Shown here piece by piece: positions 22,054 to 32,860 of a stretch of DNA of 64,000 bases. Numbering within the stretch: position 1 is the first letter of the stretch; each line of letters opens with the position of its first letter. Location: assembly GCF_035222275.1 (NCBI RefSeq), contig NC_085884.1, forward strand, positions 868,001 to 932,000, in the 5' to 3' direction. The stretch is from Podospora bellae-mahoneyi. Its lineage: Eukaryota; Ascomycota; Sordariomycetes; Sordariales; Podosporaceae. The position numbers and the translations under genes are program-made. Under the pieces are notes generated by a model. That model was not told where the DNA came from. It saw nothing but the letters and a program-made list of their open reading frames with translations, and made no database searches.

Positions 22054-23779
22054 TGTGACTTGGAGATGTCCGGAACGTCGATCGACTGAGAGCGTAGCAA
22101 AGTCACCTCCTGTCAAGCAATCGATAGTGATCCTGAGAACCTGGGAGGACACGAGAGGAGTCGGGATGCTGAAGAAGGAAGTATTCGTGGCCCGTTCTTG
22201 ATATTCCGGTATCGGCTATGTAGCAGGGAGGAGCAAGAAGGTGTTCAGCCCATCGGCAGGCCAGAAGTATTTTATGTTGGCAGAAGGGATCAAACCATCT
22301 TTCACTCGAGTCGGAGACGTGCCTTTGTTTGCTACCAAATACCGGTGGATGTTTGCGAACAAAATTCAGACAGATCTTGTCGGCCCTGTTCAGGTCAATT
22401 TTAGTGTACCCATCCATAGATAGGTATGTAAGAAAAAGTAGCACAGGGAAAGCGCTTGCGCCGTAAGATCAATCAGAAATACCCAGTGGTTGCAACCTAG
22501 GGGCTAGGAACACATATTTGTATTTGAGTCCTCTAGTCTGATCAATATCTCCATCTTATCTCACTGAATTCTTCGGAACGCCTCCTACGCCCCCATTGAT
22601 CAAGGTGCAGTTTGTGATACTCCTTATCCTCAGTCCAATCGTCAGAATTGCAGACGTACGCGAACTCGATCCTCAATGCACAATCTTCAAATGACGCCAG
22701 TATAGATCCTTGCGAGGCTTTATCTAACCACCCAGCACATTTACATTTCGGGATGTTGTCATATCGAACTTGTGGGTATCGCTAGTGGTTCAGGAAGGGG
22801 TCGATTCGACACTTCTTGGTTGGAGAAGGAAACCTCAGGAATGGCAGAGGAAAGCTGATTATCTTCCTGGGTCGGCATACCCGCGATAATAGATAACTGT
22901 TGAGATTGCCCTGCGTGGGATTCAACCACCTTGGCTTGCTTGGTAACCCGACTTCAGGAGATGGCTTCTCGCCTCGGCCCATCTTTGGTCCACCGCAAGC
23001 ATCAAAATGCTGTTCGTGGTATGCTCTATCTTGTGTAGAATCACCACGACTGCATGTGTATCAACCACGGACATGGCAATCCTGGAAATGTCGACGGTAC
23101 ATATCTTTTCGTGTTACTATATGGTTGCAGGCGCACTCATACTTTGGGACGTCCGTGAGATGTTTTTCAGAGATAAGGTGGCGATACCAGCTCTCCTAAT
23201 TAGCGAAGTTTTCATTGCCAGTATTCCAGAAGAAAGCCGGTTGTGTAGAGCAATCTTGCAGCAGCCATTTCAGTAGCGGGAAGCTGTAAGGGGTGTGGAC
23301 GAGCCCCTCACCCACCGGCAAGCTGCTGGTAGGAAAGCTTGAGGCGCAAAGGGAGGGGCCAGGGATCAGGAATTGGGCAGATTCCCCAACCCCCGTGAGC
23401 GGCAAGACGTTCGAAGGGCTGTAACTTCCAGGTGTAGTATACAGCCCAGCCTGCCGGTATTATGCCGGCCAATCAACAGAAATGTTAGAAGTAATCACAG
23501 AGAGGCGCTTGTAGGGATCGCAGCTTGTCAGCCCGCTGATATCCGCCGGGTATTTCTTGTCCCAGATCAGATCACCTTCCCGGTCTTCGGGTACATTGGT
23601 TTCAAAGCTGGGTAAGCAGGTTGTCAATACGTAATATACAAATGCTGTGCCCCTGATCCCATGGCGACGTACCCGTCATTCTCCATTCCAACCATATATG
23701 AGATGGACTATCCGCAACCAATATTTGCCTGCACCAGACGCCGATTAGTCGGAACGATTCATAAGCACCATTCGATATG
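22054..23779. other. Gene-poor stretch, possible decayed coding sequence
   Basis: No gene is recognised. Minus-strand pieces near 22780-22930 (for example SAIPEVSFSNQEVSNRPLP) and near 23200-23400 read like coding sequence, but they share no frame and match no family I know. They could be the far 3' end of the C2H2 pseudogene that lies immediately to the right. Confidence 0.3.
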
Positions 23780-25060
23780 CATAGGTACATTCCGATCCCA
23801 ACCCGAATACTCGTCCTGTTGGGATCTTTTTGATGATGATGAGACTTCCTTATCAGAATTCTCCACCCCGTAATTGTCTTTATGGTGGTGGCGAAGTGCA
23901 AACAAGGCAACTTCTTCGTGATGGCGTCCGATATGTCGTGTATAGCCCCTCAGGCCAGATTGTTGTTCTTGACACAGGAGGCAAATGGAAACTGTCTCAG
24001 AAGCATGCGGGATTCTTCTCAGAGCCTTCTCACCTCATAAATTTCTGAGTGCAAGGTGTCATGGGCATTGTCTATATCTTCCTTGAGCATCCTCGCTGAT
24101 AAAAGTGTCTCGTTGCATTCGAATGGGCAGAACCAAGAGCGCCAGTGCTAACTTTCGACATGATTTACCCATTCTTGACGTGTGGTATAGTGTGTTTTTT
24201 CAGTTTCGCAATCCGGCTCTATGCATACATAAGGCTTGAGGTCGCCAAACACATGTCTTCTGTTCGGACTCGGTTAGCGACGGTCAAAGGTATAATGGGG
24301 GCGGCAAGATTTACCTCCACACTGGTAGTGGTCATAAGCATGAAACAACATGGACATCTGAATCGACCACTTTCGGCACCGGCTGGTATAGCTGGCATCT
24401 GGAATCCACCAACGGAAAGAGTTGGGCCGTCTGGAGTAAGTGCACTGCTAGTCTCCGAGTGTTGGTCTTTGTCTACAATTGGCTTGTCCGAGGAAGAGAT
24501 TATGAGTTCCTTTAGATCCAAAAAGATGGAAGGGGTAACCGTGCTCTTTGCCTTGTCTCCTGAGATGGGTTCATCCAGTCCACAAGCAAGGCTTTGGTGA
24601 GTGTCTCTCTGTAAAGAAAATATTGCCTCCTGTGGGCGTTGGCAAATCCTAAACGCTGAATAATGTCATTGGTGGCCAAGGGAAACTTCTTGCTGACATG
24701 TTATATGTCGAATGGTAGCATCGAAGACGCAGAAATGGGCGATTTTTGTTTCAACCGATCGTGAGGTGCTGGATTATGGATTGGCAAAGTCAACGAAACA
24801 AACAGTTGATGATTGCGAGGATGCCTCGCAAGATCTGAGCCAGTTCGGTATCATCGGTTTCATATGGAGAAGTGGGTGTCTCTCCTTTAGTTTCCTGAAA
24901 CTCCTCAAAATTCGAATCATCGAAGGTCTCTTGTGTTTCTTGCACCTCCCACGGCGTAGTTCCTGTAAACAATTCTGGAACTTTGGGGCGATTGGCTCCA
25001 TTGTTACGGTCGTGCAAAGAGAAATAAAACGATGAAGCAGCAACAGCAAGCAAGTTGCGA
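23780..25060 (-). pseudogene. Decayed C2H2 zinc-finger protein (fungal multi-finger family)
   Basis: Four blocks of a common ascomycete C2H2 family appear in order on the minus strand but in different frames. They are the acidic lead with ETKGETPTSPYETDD and LAQILRGILAIINCLFR (about 24790-24960), then HNPAPHDRLKQKSPISA and FPLATNDIIQRLGFANAHRRQYFLYRE (24615-24780), a first finger GRFRCPCCFMLM (near 24340) continued after a possible intron by RHVFGDLKPYVC (near 24250), and a last finger LLCQEQQSGLRGYTRHIGRHHEEVALFAL (near 23890-23970; core CQEQ..GYTRHIGRHH). There is a TAA within the second block (24698-24700), a TAG after VNHVES, and frame changes after NCLFR and after YRET. Some stops are one C-to-T change from Gln codons, as RIP would make. 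Intact relatives are thought to be nuclear or signalling proteins. No function is expected now. (Longer motifs are quoted in part.). Confidence 0.75.
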
Positions 25061-25302
25061 CATGAGTTGAAAGGGGGGCCGGGTCGTTCAAAACCGGTCC
25101 AAAGAGCCCAGAAGGGGATAGGCGGAGTGTTGAGGACTATAGGGCATCCATGAGATAGCTGCCTAATGTGAGGTGTGGGTGGTGAGGGGACACATCCCCC
25201 CCCAGTCCGCGACGGGTTGCTCTTTCCTTCTGACCCAGCGACCGGAATTCATGGTCGTGCGCTTTACGTCACCCATTATCCATCCACTGAATCGAGTCCA
25301 CC

Positions 25303-27128
25303 ATGTCTGGCTTTGAAGTTGTGAGCGTTGTTCTGGCAAGCCTTCCCATCGTCGTTGCTGTTCAACAATCATACGCCAACTCCATTACCGCTTGGAGAAA
25401 GTACCATCGAGAAGTGAAAATGCTAATTCGCACACTGGAAACGGACCATACGAGACTAGAAAACATTTTGGAGATGTTGCTGATAGGGATTGCTCCCGAT
25501 GATCAGATGGAAGAGATGGTCAAGGATCCATTTGGGCTGTTGTGGAAAGATCCGATCATCCACAGCAAGGTCAGGGGTCGGCTGTGGAAATCACATGGTG
25601 TGTTCGAACAAAACATTCAAGACCTGAAGGAAGCTGGAACATGTACACGCCTTGGTGCTGGGCTACAAATATACCATCACGTGTTGGTGGGTGAGAAAGC
25701 CAGGGTGTACCGTATAGTTGGAGGATGTTGGAGACGAAAGCCGCTGCCAGCTTGAGTTTTGCCCTGTATGAGAGGTTGTTGATAGCAAGCTGTCGTCGCT
25801 AAGTATCAGACAAAACTGTCTGCAAGGAGACCAAGGACCAGCTCTCTTTCTCCGCAAGCCTACTGTGGGGGGGATGTTGTATCTGTTTCCTCTCGGAGTA
25901 AGACAGTCAAATATACAGCCACAGCATTCCCCGACCCGTTGATTCCCAATCTTAAGCATCATTCCGCACATTTCTTGTATCCTGGGGGTTGCTGTAGATA
26001 TTGTCGCTAAACCGGGCAGAGAGTCGACTCTGCAATTTGAGGATGGGGTTGCTCTCCTCAACGTCATGGACGGAGAATTGCGAGTGCGAGAAGCAAACCG
26101 GACGCTTGAGCGAAATGATGCATGGGGAAATGTCTGACCAGTTGAAGGACTGTCGTGTTCCAAGCCCGTCTCCGTCATAACTCTGACACTTCTGCCTCTA
26201 GCAGACTGGAGGGGAAGGATGTTTGGAGAGGGTGCTGTTGCCAGCCTGAGGAAGCGAGCTTCCTGTTGAACGAGAAGCTCACGCCATTTCTTGTTGCATA
26301 TTATCCCGGATGGGTTGTCTGGTTGATGTGAATCTTGATTCGGCACTGCGTATGATAGGACCACGTGGAATTCAAGACTGGTAAGAATCATGTCATCGTC
26401 GTCTCTGGGGACGGTGATTGGGGTGCGCGACAACTGCACACCCACGTCGTGCTGTACCTGGCAGTCACAAGAAATCGCTAAGAGAGAAGCATCAAGCAGA
26501 CTGTTCGCTATGCGGCGGCCAAGTTCGAGAATTTTGCGCTGCGATCGTTGCTGGCGTTCTGGCCCCAACTTCGCATTGGAGGACATGACACTTTCAAGAC
26601 TGGAAACGGCGTGTCTTATTCGGTCAATGAGATCTTGGTAGCTTGGTAGGTTGACTTGTAGAGCAAAAACGTCACACGGTTGAAGTACAGCTTGATGTTC
26701 ATGGTGTCTTTCCAATCTCCCTGGAAGTTAACACTTGATTAAATAGATTGGATTAGATACCTTACTTTATCGTCTCTCTCAATCTTTAGCTTTTCTTGGA
26801 TCTCCTCCACTGCAGGCCTTCGTGCTAAAAAAGCTCCCGGCCACAACAAGCCCGCAAATATAATACCCACGCTCTCCACTAAAAATCCCATACTCTTCGC
26901 CTTAGGGGTTCTCCTGATGGAGCTTATGGTGAACGAAACCAGCAAAGAAGTCACGCGAAGCCAAGAGGTGCTATTGCTGGATACGGTCAACACCAGGAGC
27001 GGCAACAATTACTCAGATGCTGTCTGACTGTGCCTAGAATCTGACAACGACTATGTGACAGGAGGTTGTGGTATGGATGATGTGGTTTTTCAGAGGAAGG
27101 CCTTGGCGGTTATGAACAGCGTCTCGGG
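25303..27128 (+). pseudogene. DUF7580-family gene broken by an internal inversion
   Basis: The N-terminus is on the plus strand from ATG 25303 (MSGFEVVSVVLASLPIVVAV, then WRKYHREVKMLIRTLETDH, DPFGLLWKD, RGRLWKSHGVFEQNIQDLKEA), ending at 25634. The C-terminus is on the plus strand from 26812 (AFVLKKLPATTSPQI, then NPILFALGVLLMELMVNE, NYSDAV and, weakly, DDVVFQRKALAVM). The middle of the protein lies between them on the minus strand, from 26811 down to 25635: VEEIQEKLKIERDDK, a 46-bp intron, GDWKDTMNIKLYFNR.. STYQ, then DLIDRIRHAVSSLESV, ISCDCQVQHDVGVQLSRTP, LEFHVVLSYA, ECCGCIFD, WSLVSLQTVL and NNLSYRAKLKLAAAF..LQLYGTPWLS. Further damage: an 8-bp tandem duplication (26634-26649) shifts the frame after STYQ, a frameshift lies before ESWSL, there is a TAG at 25799-25801 and a shift in the C-terminal part. 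The family is fungal and uncharacterised; the hydrophobic N-terminus and kinase-like C-terminus are inferred. Confidence 0.85.
25635..26811 (-). other. Inverted 1,177-bp segment inside the DUF7580 gene
   Basis: Turning this segment round joins ..GAAGC (ending 25634) to AGTGGAGG, giving DLKEA-VEEIQEK in frame. At the other side it joins ..ATGTTCCA to GCAGGCCTTC (from 26812), giving YMFQ-QAFVLKKL in frame. No base is lost or gained. The only shared bases at the ends are GC. Confidence 0.85.
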
Positions 27129-27825
27129 ATGTTCCTGTCCGGGGCCAGCCCCACTCCTCGGCGTGACACGGCAAGGCTCGGGCAACTGCACTCTACCCAG
27201 CTCCCCTTGCAAGGCGTCGAACATTACCATGGAGACACAATAGCAACTGTTGAAACGGTAGCTTAGTGCACAGAATAGCAAGGAGCCAGCACCTTTGTCA
27301 CGATGGGAGTGTGTGTTCGAGTGGCAAGAAAGTGAAAGCTTCCACGGCAGCACCACACCTACGGTGGGCAGAGTTGTGACTTGTCCCCAGACCGTTGAAA
27401 GCTTTCGACTCATATCCACCAAGTTGAATGTGTGCCGAGTATCTATACTTGAACCACAATCTTTTTATTTATTAATACTGTCGAGCCTCCACCACCTAGG
27501 CACCTCTTAGTGGTGCGAATATGATCTGGACCGCCTGGATCGTCTCGCCTGGAAATCAACCGATTGGACGACAGGGTAAAGACCAGCACTCTGTGCAAGT
27601 GCCGAGATATCAAAGCCTTTACGGACAAGCATTGGATATTGTGATTAGATTAACCAGTATGTATCACCAAGATAATGATTGACACCCCAGTTCTCCGCTT
27701 GAGTTCAGAACTGGGTATAAACCCACTGTTGCCTGTCGGTAAGAGATCCGAGTTCGTTCCCTCCATCAGCCAAAATAATAATCCATCATTCAGAGAGCTT
27801 TCTAGCTGCTCGTCACCAGACCGTC
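27129..27825. other. Promoter region of the DUF1996 gene, no other gene
   Basis: No gene recognised. The stretch just before 27826 is a normal fungal leader (..cagaccgtcATGG). Confidence 0.4.
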
Positions 27826-28979
27826 ATGGCTTGGTCCATCCTAGCGCTCGCCGCGCTCTTTGTAGGCGCGGAAGCAGCCACCCTCGACCTTCGCCAAAGC
27901 GCCCGCGGTTCCGACTTCCTCCGCTTCAGCTGCTCCCAGCTCGTCGTCGAGCGCGCCGACCCCATAGTCAACCCCGGCCAGCTCTTCTCTCCTCATATGC
28001 ACCAGATCGTCGGTGGTAATTCCTTCAACGTGACCATGGATCCAGCTACCATCGACCCTCCCAAGCAGTCCAAGTGCACCTCCTGCCGCATGGTCGAAGA
28101 CTTCAGCAATTACTGGACCGCCTCCATCTACTTCCAGTCCCCCGAAAACGGCACCTTCAAGCGTATCCCACAGATGGCCAACGGTCAGCTCAATGGTACC
28201 ATCATGGACCAGACAGGCGGCATCACCGTCTACTACATGCGCCCCTTCAGCGGGTCCAATAAGAAGACGACTGTCTTCTCCCCCGGGTTCAGGATGATCG
28301 CCGGCAACCCGGTCAACAGAAACAAGGGCACTGGTCCCCTAGTCAACTGCCATCGCTGTCTCGCCAAAAACGACCGGATAAGTGGCGGCAACGGAGCGCC
28401 CTGCGATAGGTCTGACACCGCCGAGTTCCCAAACAAGCCCTGCCCTGGTGGCATCCGAGTAACAACCATCTTCCCTTCCTGCTGGGACGGCAAAAACGTC
28501 GACAGCCCCGACCATCAAAGCCACGTCGCTTACGCCCCAGGAAACCAAGCCCTTGCCGGTGACCGCTGCCCTGCCTCGCACCCTGTGAGGATTCCGCAGG
28601 TCATGTACGAAGTCATGTATGACACTTCTGGCCCGTTCGCCAACCCAGACTACTACAAGAACGGGAAGCAGCCGTTGGTGTACAGCTTTGGTGACAAGAC
28701 TGGGTATGGAGCTCATGGGGATTACTTGTTTGGTTGGGAGGATGGTGCGTTGCAGAGGGCGATGGACGGGCTGGGGACGAACTGCTTTAGCGAGCAGTGT
28801 CCTGCGCTGAAGTTGCAAACTCCACAGGCGGCGAATGAGTGTACCAAGGAACAGCAGAGCCGGGAGGATGTTGGGACTAGTACTTGTGAGTTTGTTGAGT
28901 CTTTCCATTCGTGGAATTGATGCTAACGTGATCGTGTGTAGGGCTGAAGGAACTTCCCGGTGGTGTTCAGGTGTATTAA
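27826..28979 (+). CDS. Secreted DUF1996-domain protein
   Basis: Exon 1 is 27826-28885 and exon 2 is 28942-28979, with a 56-bp phase-1 intron (GTGAGT donor, GCTAAC branch, TAG acceptor), giving 365 residues. Residues 1-17 (MAWSILALAALFVGAEA) are a signal peptide. The DUF1996 domain fills most of the rest: FLRFSCSQLVVERADPIVNPG, SPHMHQIVGGNSFNVTM (with the family's H.HQIVG), SKCTSCRMVEDFSNYWTAS, VTTIFPSCWDGKNVDSPDHQSHVAY and GDYLFGWEDGALQRAMDG. (Longer runs are shortened: core NYWTAS and SCWDGKNVDSPDHQSH.) Such proteins are extracellular, of unknown activity, and common in cellulose-degrading fungi. No WSC domain is attached. The gene looks intact although both neighbours are pseudogenes. Confidence 0.88.
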
Positions 28980-29241
28980 GAACGGAGTGCTTCGAAACTT
29001 GTCATGGTTAATGTACGGCCTTGCTCGATTGTTCAGAGGAGAATGTATTCAGATTGGGACAACTTACGTATCTGTGTCTGTGATTCGTGGTGTCTACGGT
29101 AGAACACGTACGTAGACCGGCATGTTTTAACTGGTTCTTCGACACAAAGGGTCAGCAGGCGACCGGCTTGCAATCGCCGGTTAGAGCCCCGCAAGGCAGC
29201 CCTATAACTAGCTGGAATTGGAGAATTCCCAATGCGGGTAC

Positions 29242-29600
29242 TGAAATGGTGAGAAAACACACAAACAACCACAACATCACAACAAGCCCTCGCAAAGGCT
29301 GAAAATACACGCCTTTCGGGACAGTGGCTCGCTCATAGGCCGCACTTCACGAAAGACAGAAAATAGACATTATGGGCTCGCAAACCACATAATACACAAT
29401 GTATCACCCTGATCAAAGGGCCAAAATAGGCCTGTACGCGTGCAAGACACCAAAAGTAAGAATAAAGAGTCGATGACCTGTCTAAGGTAAAATGCGAGCA
29501 AATGGCTACTTTTATACATGACCTCTAAACCCCCTGAGAGTCCCTCCTGAACCACACTGTCACCCATGGACCCACTGGCCATTGCCCACACCCCAGACCA
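29242..29600 (-). mobile_element. Solo LTR, copy A (359 bp)
   Basis: Matches three other copies in the window (37568-37928, 56692-57052, 57410-57771). Read on the minus strand it begins TGGT and ends CCATTTCA, with a TATA-like sequence in the middle. It is flanked by a 4-bp repeat GTAC (29238-29241 and 29601-29604). No internal region of an LTR retrotransposon is attached, so it is a recombined fossil. This copy is the most diverged of the four and is probably the oldest, or a different subfamily. The superfamily (Ty1/copia or Ty3/gypsy) cannot be told from an LTR alone. Confidence 0.8.
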
Positions 29601-29646
29601 GTACTTGGCTTTTCCCATTCAGCACCAACAACTCCCTAGACCCAAA

Positions 29647-30105
29647 ATGACCCTCCCACCACCCCTCGGACGCCTCCGTCTCGCCTCCCCAGAGAACATC
29701 CTCCGCCTAGGAGTTGTCTGCACCTCCGGCTTCCGCTACTCGGAGCACTTCATCTGGGAACGCACAGCCCACGACCGGCATCCCCGAAGCACAGTCACCT
29801 TTTTCAGACATGAAGTCGCCGAGTTTATCAAAAACCCCGAGTTCATCACTCGCGTTGCTGTCGATGCCTACGACCCTGACGAGTCCTCCAAACCTGAAGC
29901 AATAAAACCCGTTGATAACGGTTGGTCACCGCCGCCAGCCGGGACACCCGTGGTAGTTGGCTTGGGGATTTGGAGACTGCAGCCTGGCTCCTCCAGAGTT
30001 GGAAGTATCAGAATGAAACGGATAGGTATGCTCCTCGTAGAGACCAAGACTTCGCTGTTCCAATTGAAGTGGAATAGGCCCGTACCCGGAGTTACCGGAC
30101 CATAA
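29647..30105 (+). pseudogene. Truncated GNAT-type acetyltransferase
   Basis: From ATG 29647 the frame reads like the N-terminal half of fungal GNAT N-acetyltransferases: LRLASPENILRLGVVCTSGF, HFIWERTAHDRHPRSTVTFF, DAYDPDES and PVVVGLGIWRLQPGS (motif C-like start of the acceptor strand). After about residue 120 the family pattern is lost (GSIRMKRI, where a GTATGC donor-like sequence follows), and the frame ends at 30105 without the acetyl-CoA-binding RxxGxG/A motif. The LTR copy A ends only 46 bp upstream of the ATG. I infer that the gene lost its 3' half, since what follows is AT-rich non-coding DNA. Confidence 0.65.
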
Positions 30106-31009
30106 CTTTAAGGGCCCTAACCAAAAGCGCTCCCAGGCGTTCGAGGATGCCGCTATCGAGGTAGGTAAGCGGTACGGAATTGTACCTCTACACCCTAAAA
30201 TAAAACAATATCTAATAGTCTAGTAAATATATCCCGACAGCCTTTCTAATATAAAGCGTATGATGGTTCAGCTAGCCTATTAGGGACGTTGTTATTGTTT
30301 AACGATTGCAAAGTGGAGTGTTAAGTTTACGGATATAAATAGTGATAACTGAAAAATATTAATTATAAGTATAGGTATTTAATTGTTTTGCTATATTGGG
30401 TATGAATAAATTATTGATTTCCTTATAAAGGGTAACAATCGGAATTTAAATGGGGTTATTCGTGATGTTACAATATAAAGCGAAAGTTGAGCGGGATAGC
30501 CATAGGAGGTAGATGATTTAACTGGGTTTGGGAAGATGAGAGTTGATTAACCTCCTGCAAGGTATATCGTTATAGGTATCTAAACGTCTCAAAAATCTCT
30601 CTCCCGGCAAGTATATATTAGACCGTTGGTTATTCGTCTTTATGTAATCCCGACATGCACGTACAGTGGCAGATGTCTTCATTGCCGGACCATGGTCCGG
30701 CATAATGTAGGTGATACAATAATCCTTAGGTTGCTGATCGCGGCGTGATTCCTCATCTTGGCGAGCGTGCTTCTCTGTATCAAGATCAAGCTCAGGCAAA
30801 GTACAATGAGTACACCGAGTGTGGCGACGACGACAGAAACCCAAAGTTCAACCTTGTATCGTAGCTATCCTACGTGACACCAGTAGCCCATTGTAGTATC
30901 ATATCCTCCGTAACCACCTCGGAAGCCTCATCTCTATCCCTCACCATCTCCTCCACCCCCAACCCCGAAACCTGACTCCTCTCCCCCATCCTCACCCCAT
31001 CCCCTGCAT
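30106..31009. other. AT-rich stretch, no gene recognised
   Basis: 30106-30520 is AT-rich and repeat-like, probably RIP-affected. 30520-31009 is more balanced and may include the 3' flank of the monooxygenase remnant. Confidence 0.4.
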
Positions 31010-31982
31010 CAACCTCGCATACCCCATCGTTTTCTCCTTCCACTCCCCCCTCCCAACCTGCCCGCCACAGAATCAGCATACACCACCGCATCAAACGCCG
31101 CCTGGGCAGTACCAGCAACCGTATGCGGCCTAAACCCCGCCAGCGCATCCCCAATCAACACAACCCCTCCCATCCAAAAACTCATTGCTCGGATTAATCA
31201 CATTCGCCGCCTTCTGCACAAACGGTCTGTCTGCCTTGCAGACAGTCCCCACAAACTGCGGTGGCAAGCTCTCCCTCGCAATCTCCATCTGTCTCTCCCA
31301 CGCAACAGTGTCTGTCATGCCCGGCAGCGTAATCCGATGCCGTCGACCGTTGGAATCCTCATCATCCCATCCAGCTCCGCCGAGCCCTCAGGGACGTTCC
31401 CCTGGTTTCACCGTCCCGTTCTTCCCGGGGATGAGATACGCCAATATTTGAATCCCATCCGCGTGGAAAAATGTTACCCTTTCTGCAAAGATCGCCAGGG
31501 TCGAGGGTGTGACGTCTTGTTCGGGGACCGTGCCGCGGAGGGCGGGGAGATTCCATCGTAGTTGGCGCTCATGAGGAAGTAATTTAGGTCCCAGGAGCTC
31601 ATGTCGTGGCTAGCCGTAACGGGGTGGATGATGTAGCCATCGCGGTCGAGGTATTGGCGGCAGGTGGGGGGGACGGAGATGTCTTTGCGCTGACAGCGGT
31701 TGTACCTGTTGAAAAACTCAAGGACGTGACCGCCAGCGACGATGCCGGCTCTTTGGTCATGGAGGAGGGGAGTGGGGTGGTGTTCGAGGATTGCAGAGTG
31801 GTGGCCCAGGACCTTCAGAGCAATGTCTGTCGCCAGGCCGCCTAGAGATCCGCCAACCTGGTGCTGTGTTAGCAATCTGCCTCTGGTCAGGTGCTGAATG
31901 ATGGGGCTTGAAGCCTTATGATGACGAAATGCAACCTGTCGGGTTTCCGTGCTCCTGTTATCGTGTCCGTTATCGTGGCCAT
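31010..31982 (-). pseudogene. Decayed FAD-dependent monooxygenase (aromatic hydroxylase type)
   Basis: The minus strand starts MATITDTIT at 31982 and reads FVI at 31920, then resumes after a 62-bp intron (31919-31858, GCTAAC branch, CCAG acceptor) with VGGSLGGLATDIALKVLGH, the FAD-binding GGSLAGL motif. It goes on with RAGIVAGG, QYLDRDGYIIHP and MSSWDLNYFLMSANYDG. The donor reads ATAAGG where GTAAGG is expected. After NYDG a block of roughly 70 residues is missing; the protein resumes at LRGTVPEQDV, FFHADGIQILAYLIPG, lacks another block, and continues GRRHRITLPGMTDTVAWERQ, SLPPQFVGTVCKADRPFVQ and, after a one-base insertion, VVLIGDALAGFRPHTVAGTAQAAFDA (the GD..RP motif; core LIGDALAGFRPH). 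Family members hydroxylate aromatic or pyridine-type substrates with NAD(P)H. This copy is dead. Confidence 0.8.
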
Positions 31983-32860
31983 TGCTTACTCTCCAAAACA
32001 GCACAAGTTATGCTTTCCTTTGTGAATGGTCAAGTACAGGGAGCGTATGAATGCCTATCCATGACGACATCCACCGAGAGCCCCCCACTTATTCATCCTG
32101 CCCCAGACTTGTGCTACCTTACCTACCCTAATCTCAACTGCCGGCTTACGACCTTCGTACCGTGTTCGGATTAAAAGTGTTGCTCCGGCTTACTCAAACC
32201 ATGATCATTGTTCTCTTCTCTGTATGACTTCAAGTCTTGACCTCCCTCGTCCCACAGTTTAACGTGGTGCCTCCTCACCAGGCTGAGCATTGATGTTTTC
32301 GCCAAGTACCCTTGCCGTGATAGCATCGCCTGATCTCTACAGAGTGGCTGAATGCTAGACTGTCACGAATCAATAAAGGCTCTCGTTCCGCGGACAAAAT
32401 GCCTTGGCCCTTCGTGTTGTTTGGGAAGCATTGAACCAGGTGGTGGTTGCAATGGCTTCAAAAACATCGTATTGCCTTGTCAAAGAAAGTGTGACGTTGG
32501 TTGGTCGGCGAATCTTTCGGCGGGATGCGTGTGACAGGCACCGAAGGCAGGTAGGGCTGAGGTTCAGCTCAGCTCACTCTTGGTGTCGACAGCTTATTTG
32601 GGCAAGCAGTGCTCACGGTTTGGCAATGCCACGCTGGTGTCTGCCGCGAATATTGCAGCGAACATGCAGTCGACAATTATGTGAATGCAAGACCTAGCTT
32701 GTCAAGCAAGCCATTGACAGAAGTGGTTCTGGTGGTAGAGCCTTGAAGAATTGAGATATAAGTAACGTAGAGATCCTCGCCATGAGTCTAAAACAGCTAC
32801 CAATATTGCAACATCTCACAAGATTGCCAGTGCATGAGAATACTTTCAGTGGTGACCAGC
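31983..32860. other. Intergenic, no gene recognised
   Basis: Lies upstream of both the monooxygenase remnant and the 32861 gene. No further coding signal. Confidence 0.4.

Noticed and set aside
22053-22152. An upstream extension of the SET gene by 33 codons
   Set aside because: It would need a GTG start. The ATG at 22053 has a good context and the conserved sequence begins there.
25663-26715. A 350-codon minus-strand frame taken as a gene of its own
   Set aside because: Its first part is the middle of the DUF7580 protein, but it lacks the family N-terminus, changes frame before the end, and its last part is out of frame. It is the inverted piece of the broken gene, not an independent gene.
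28339-28908. A long minus-strand frame
   Set aside because: It is antisense to the DUF1996 gene, whose protein is clearly recognisable; no motif of its own.
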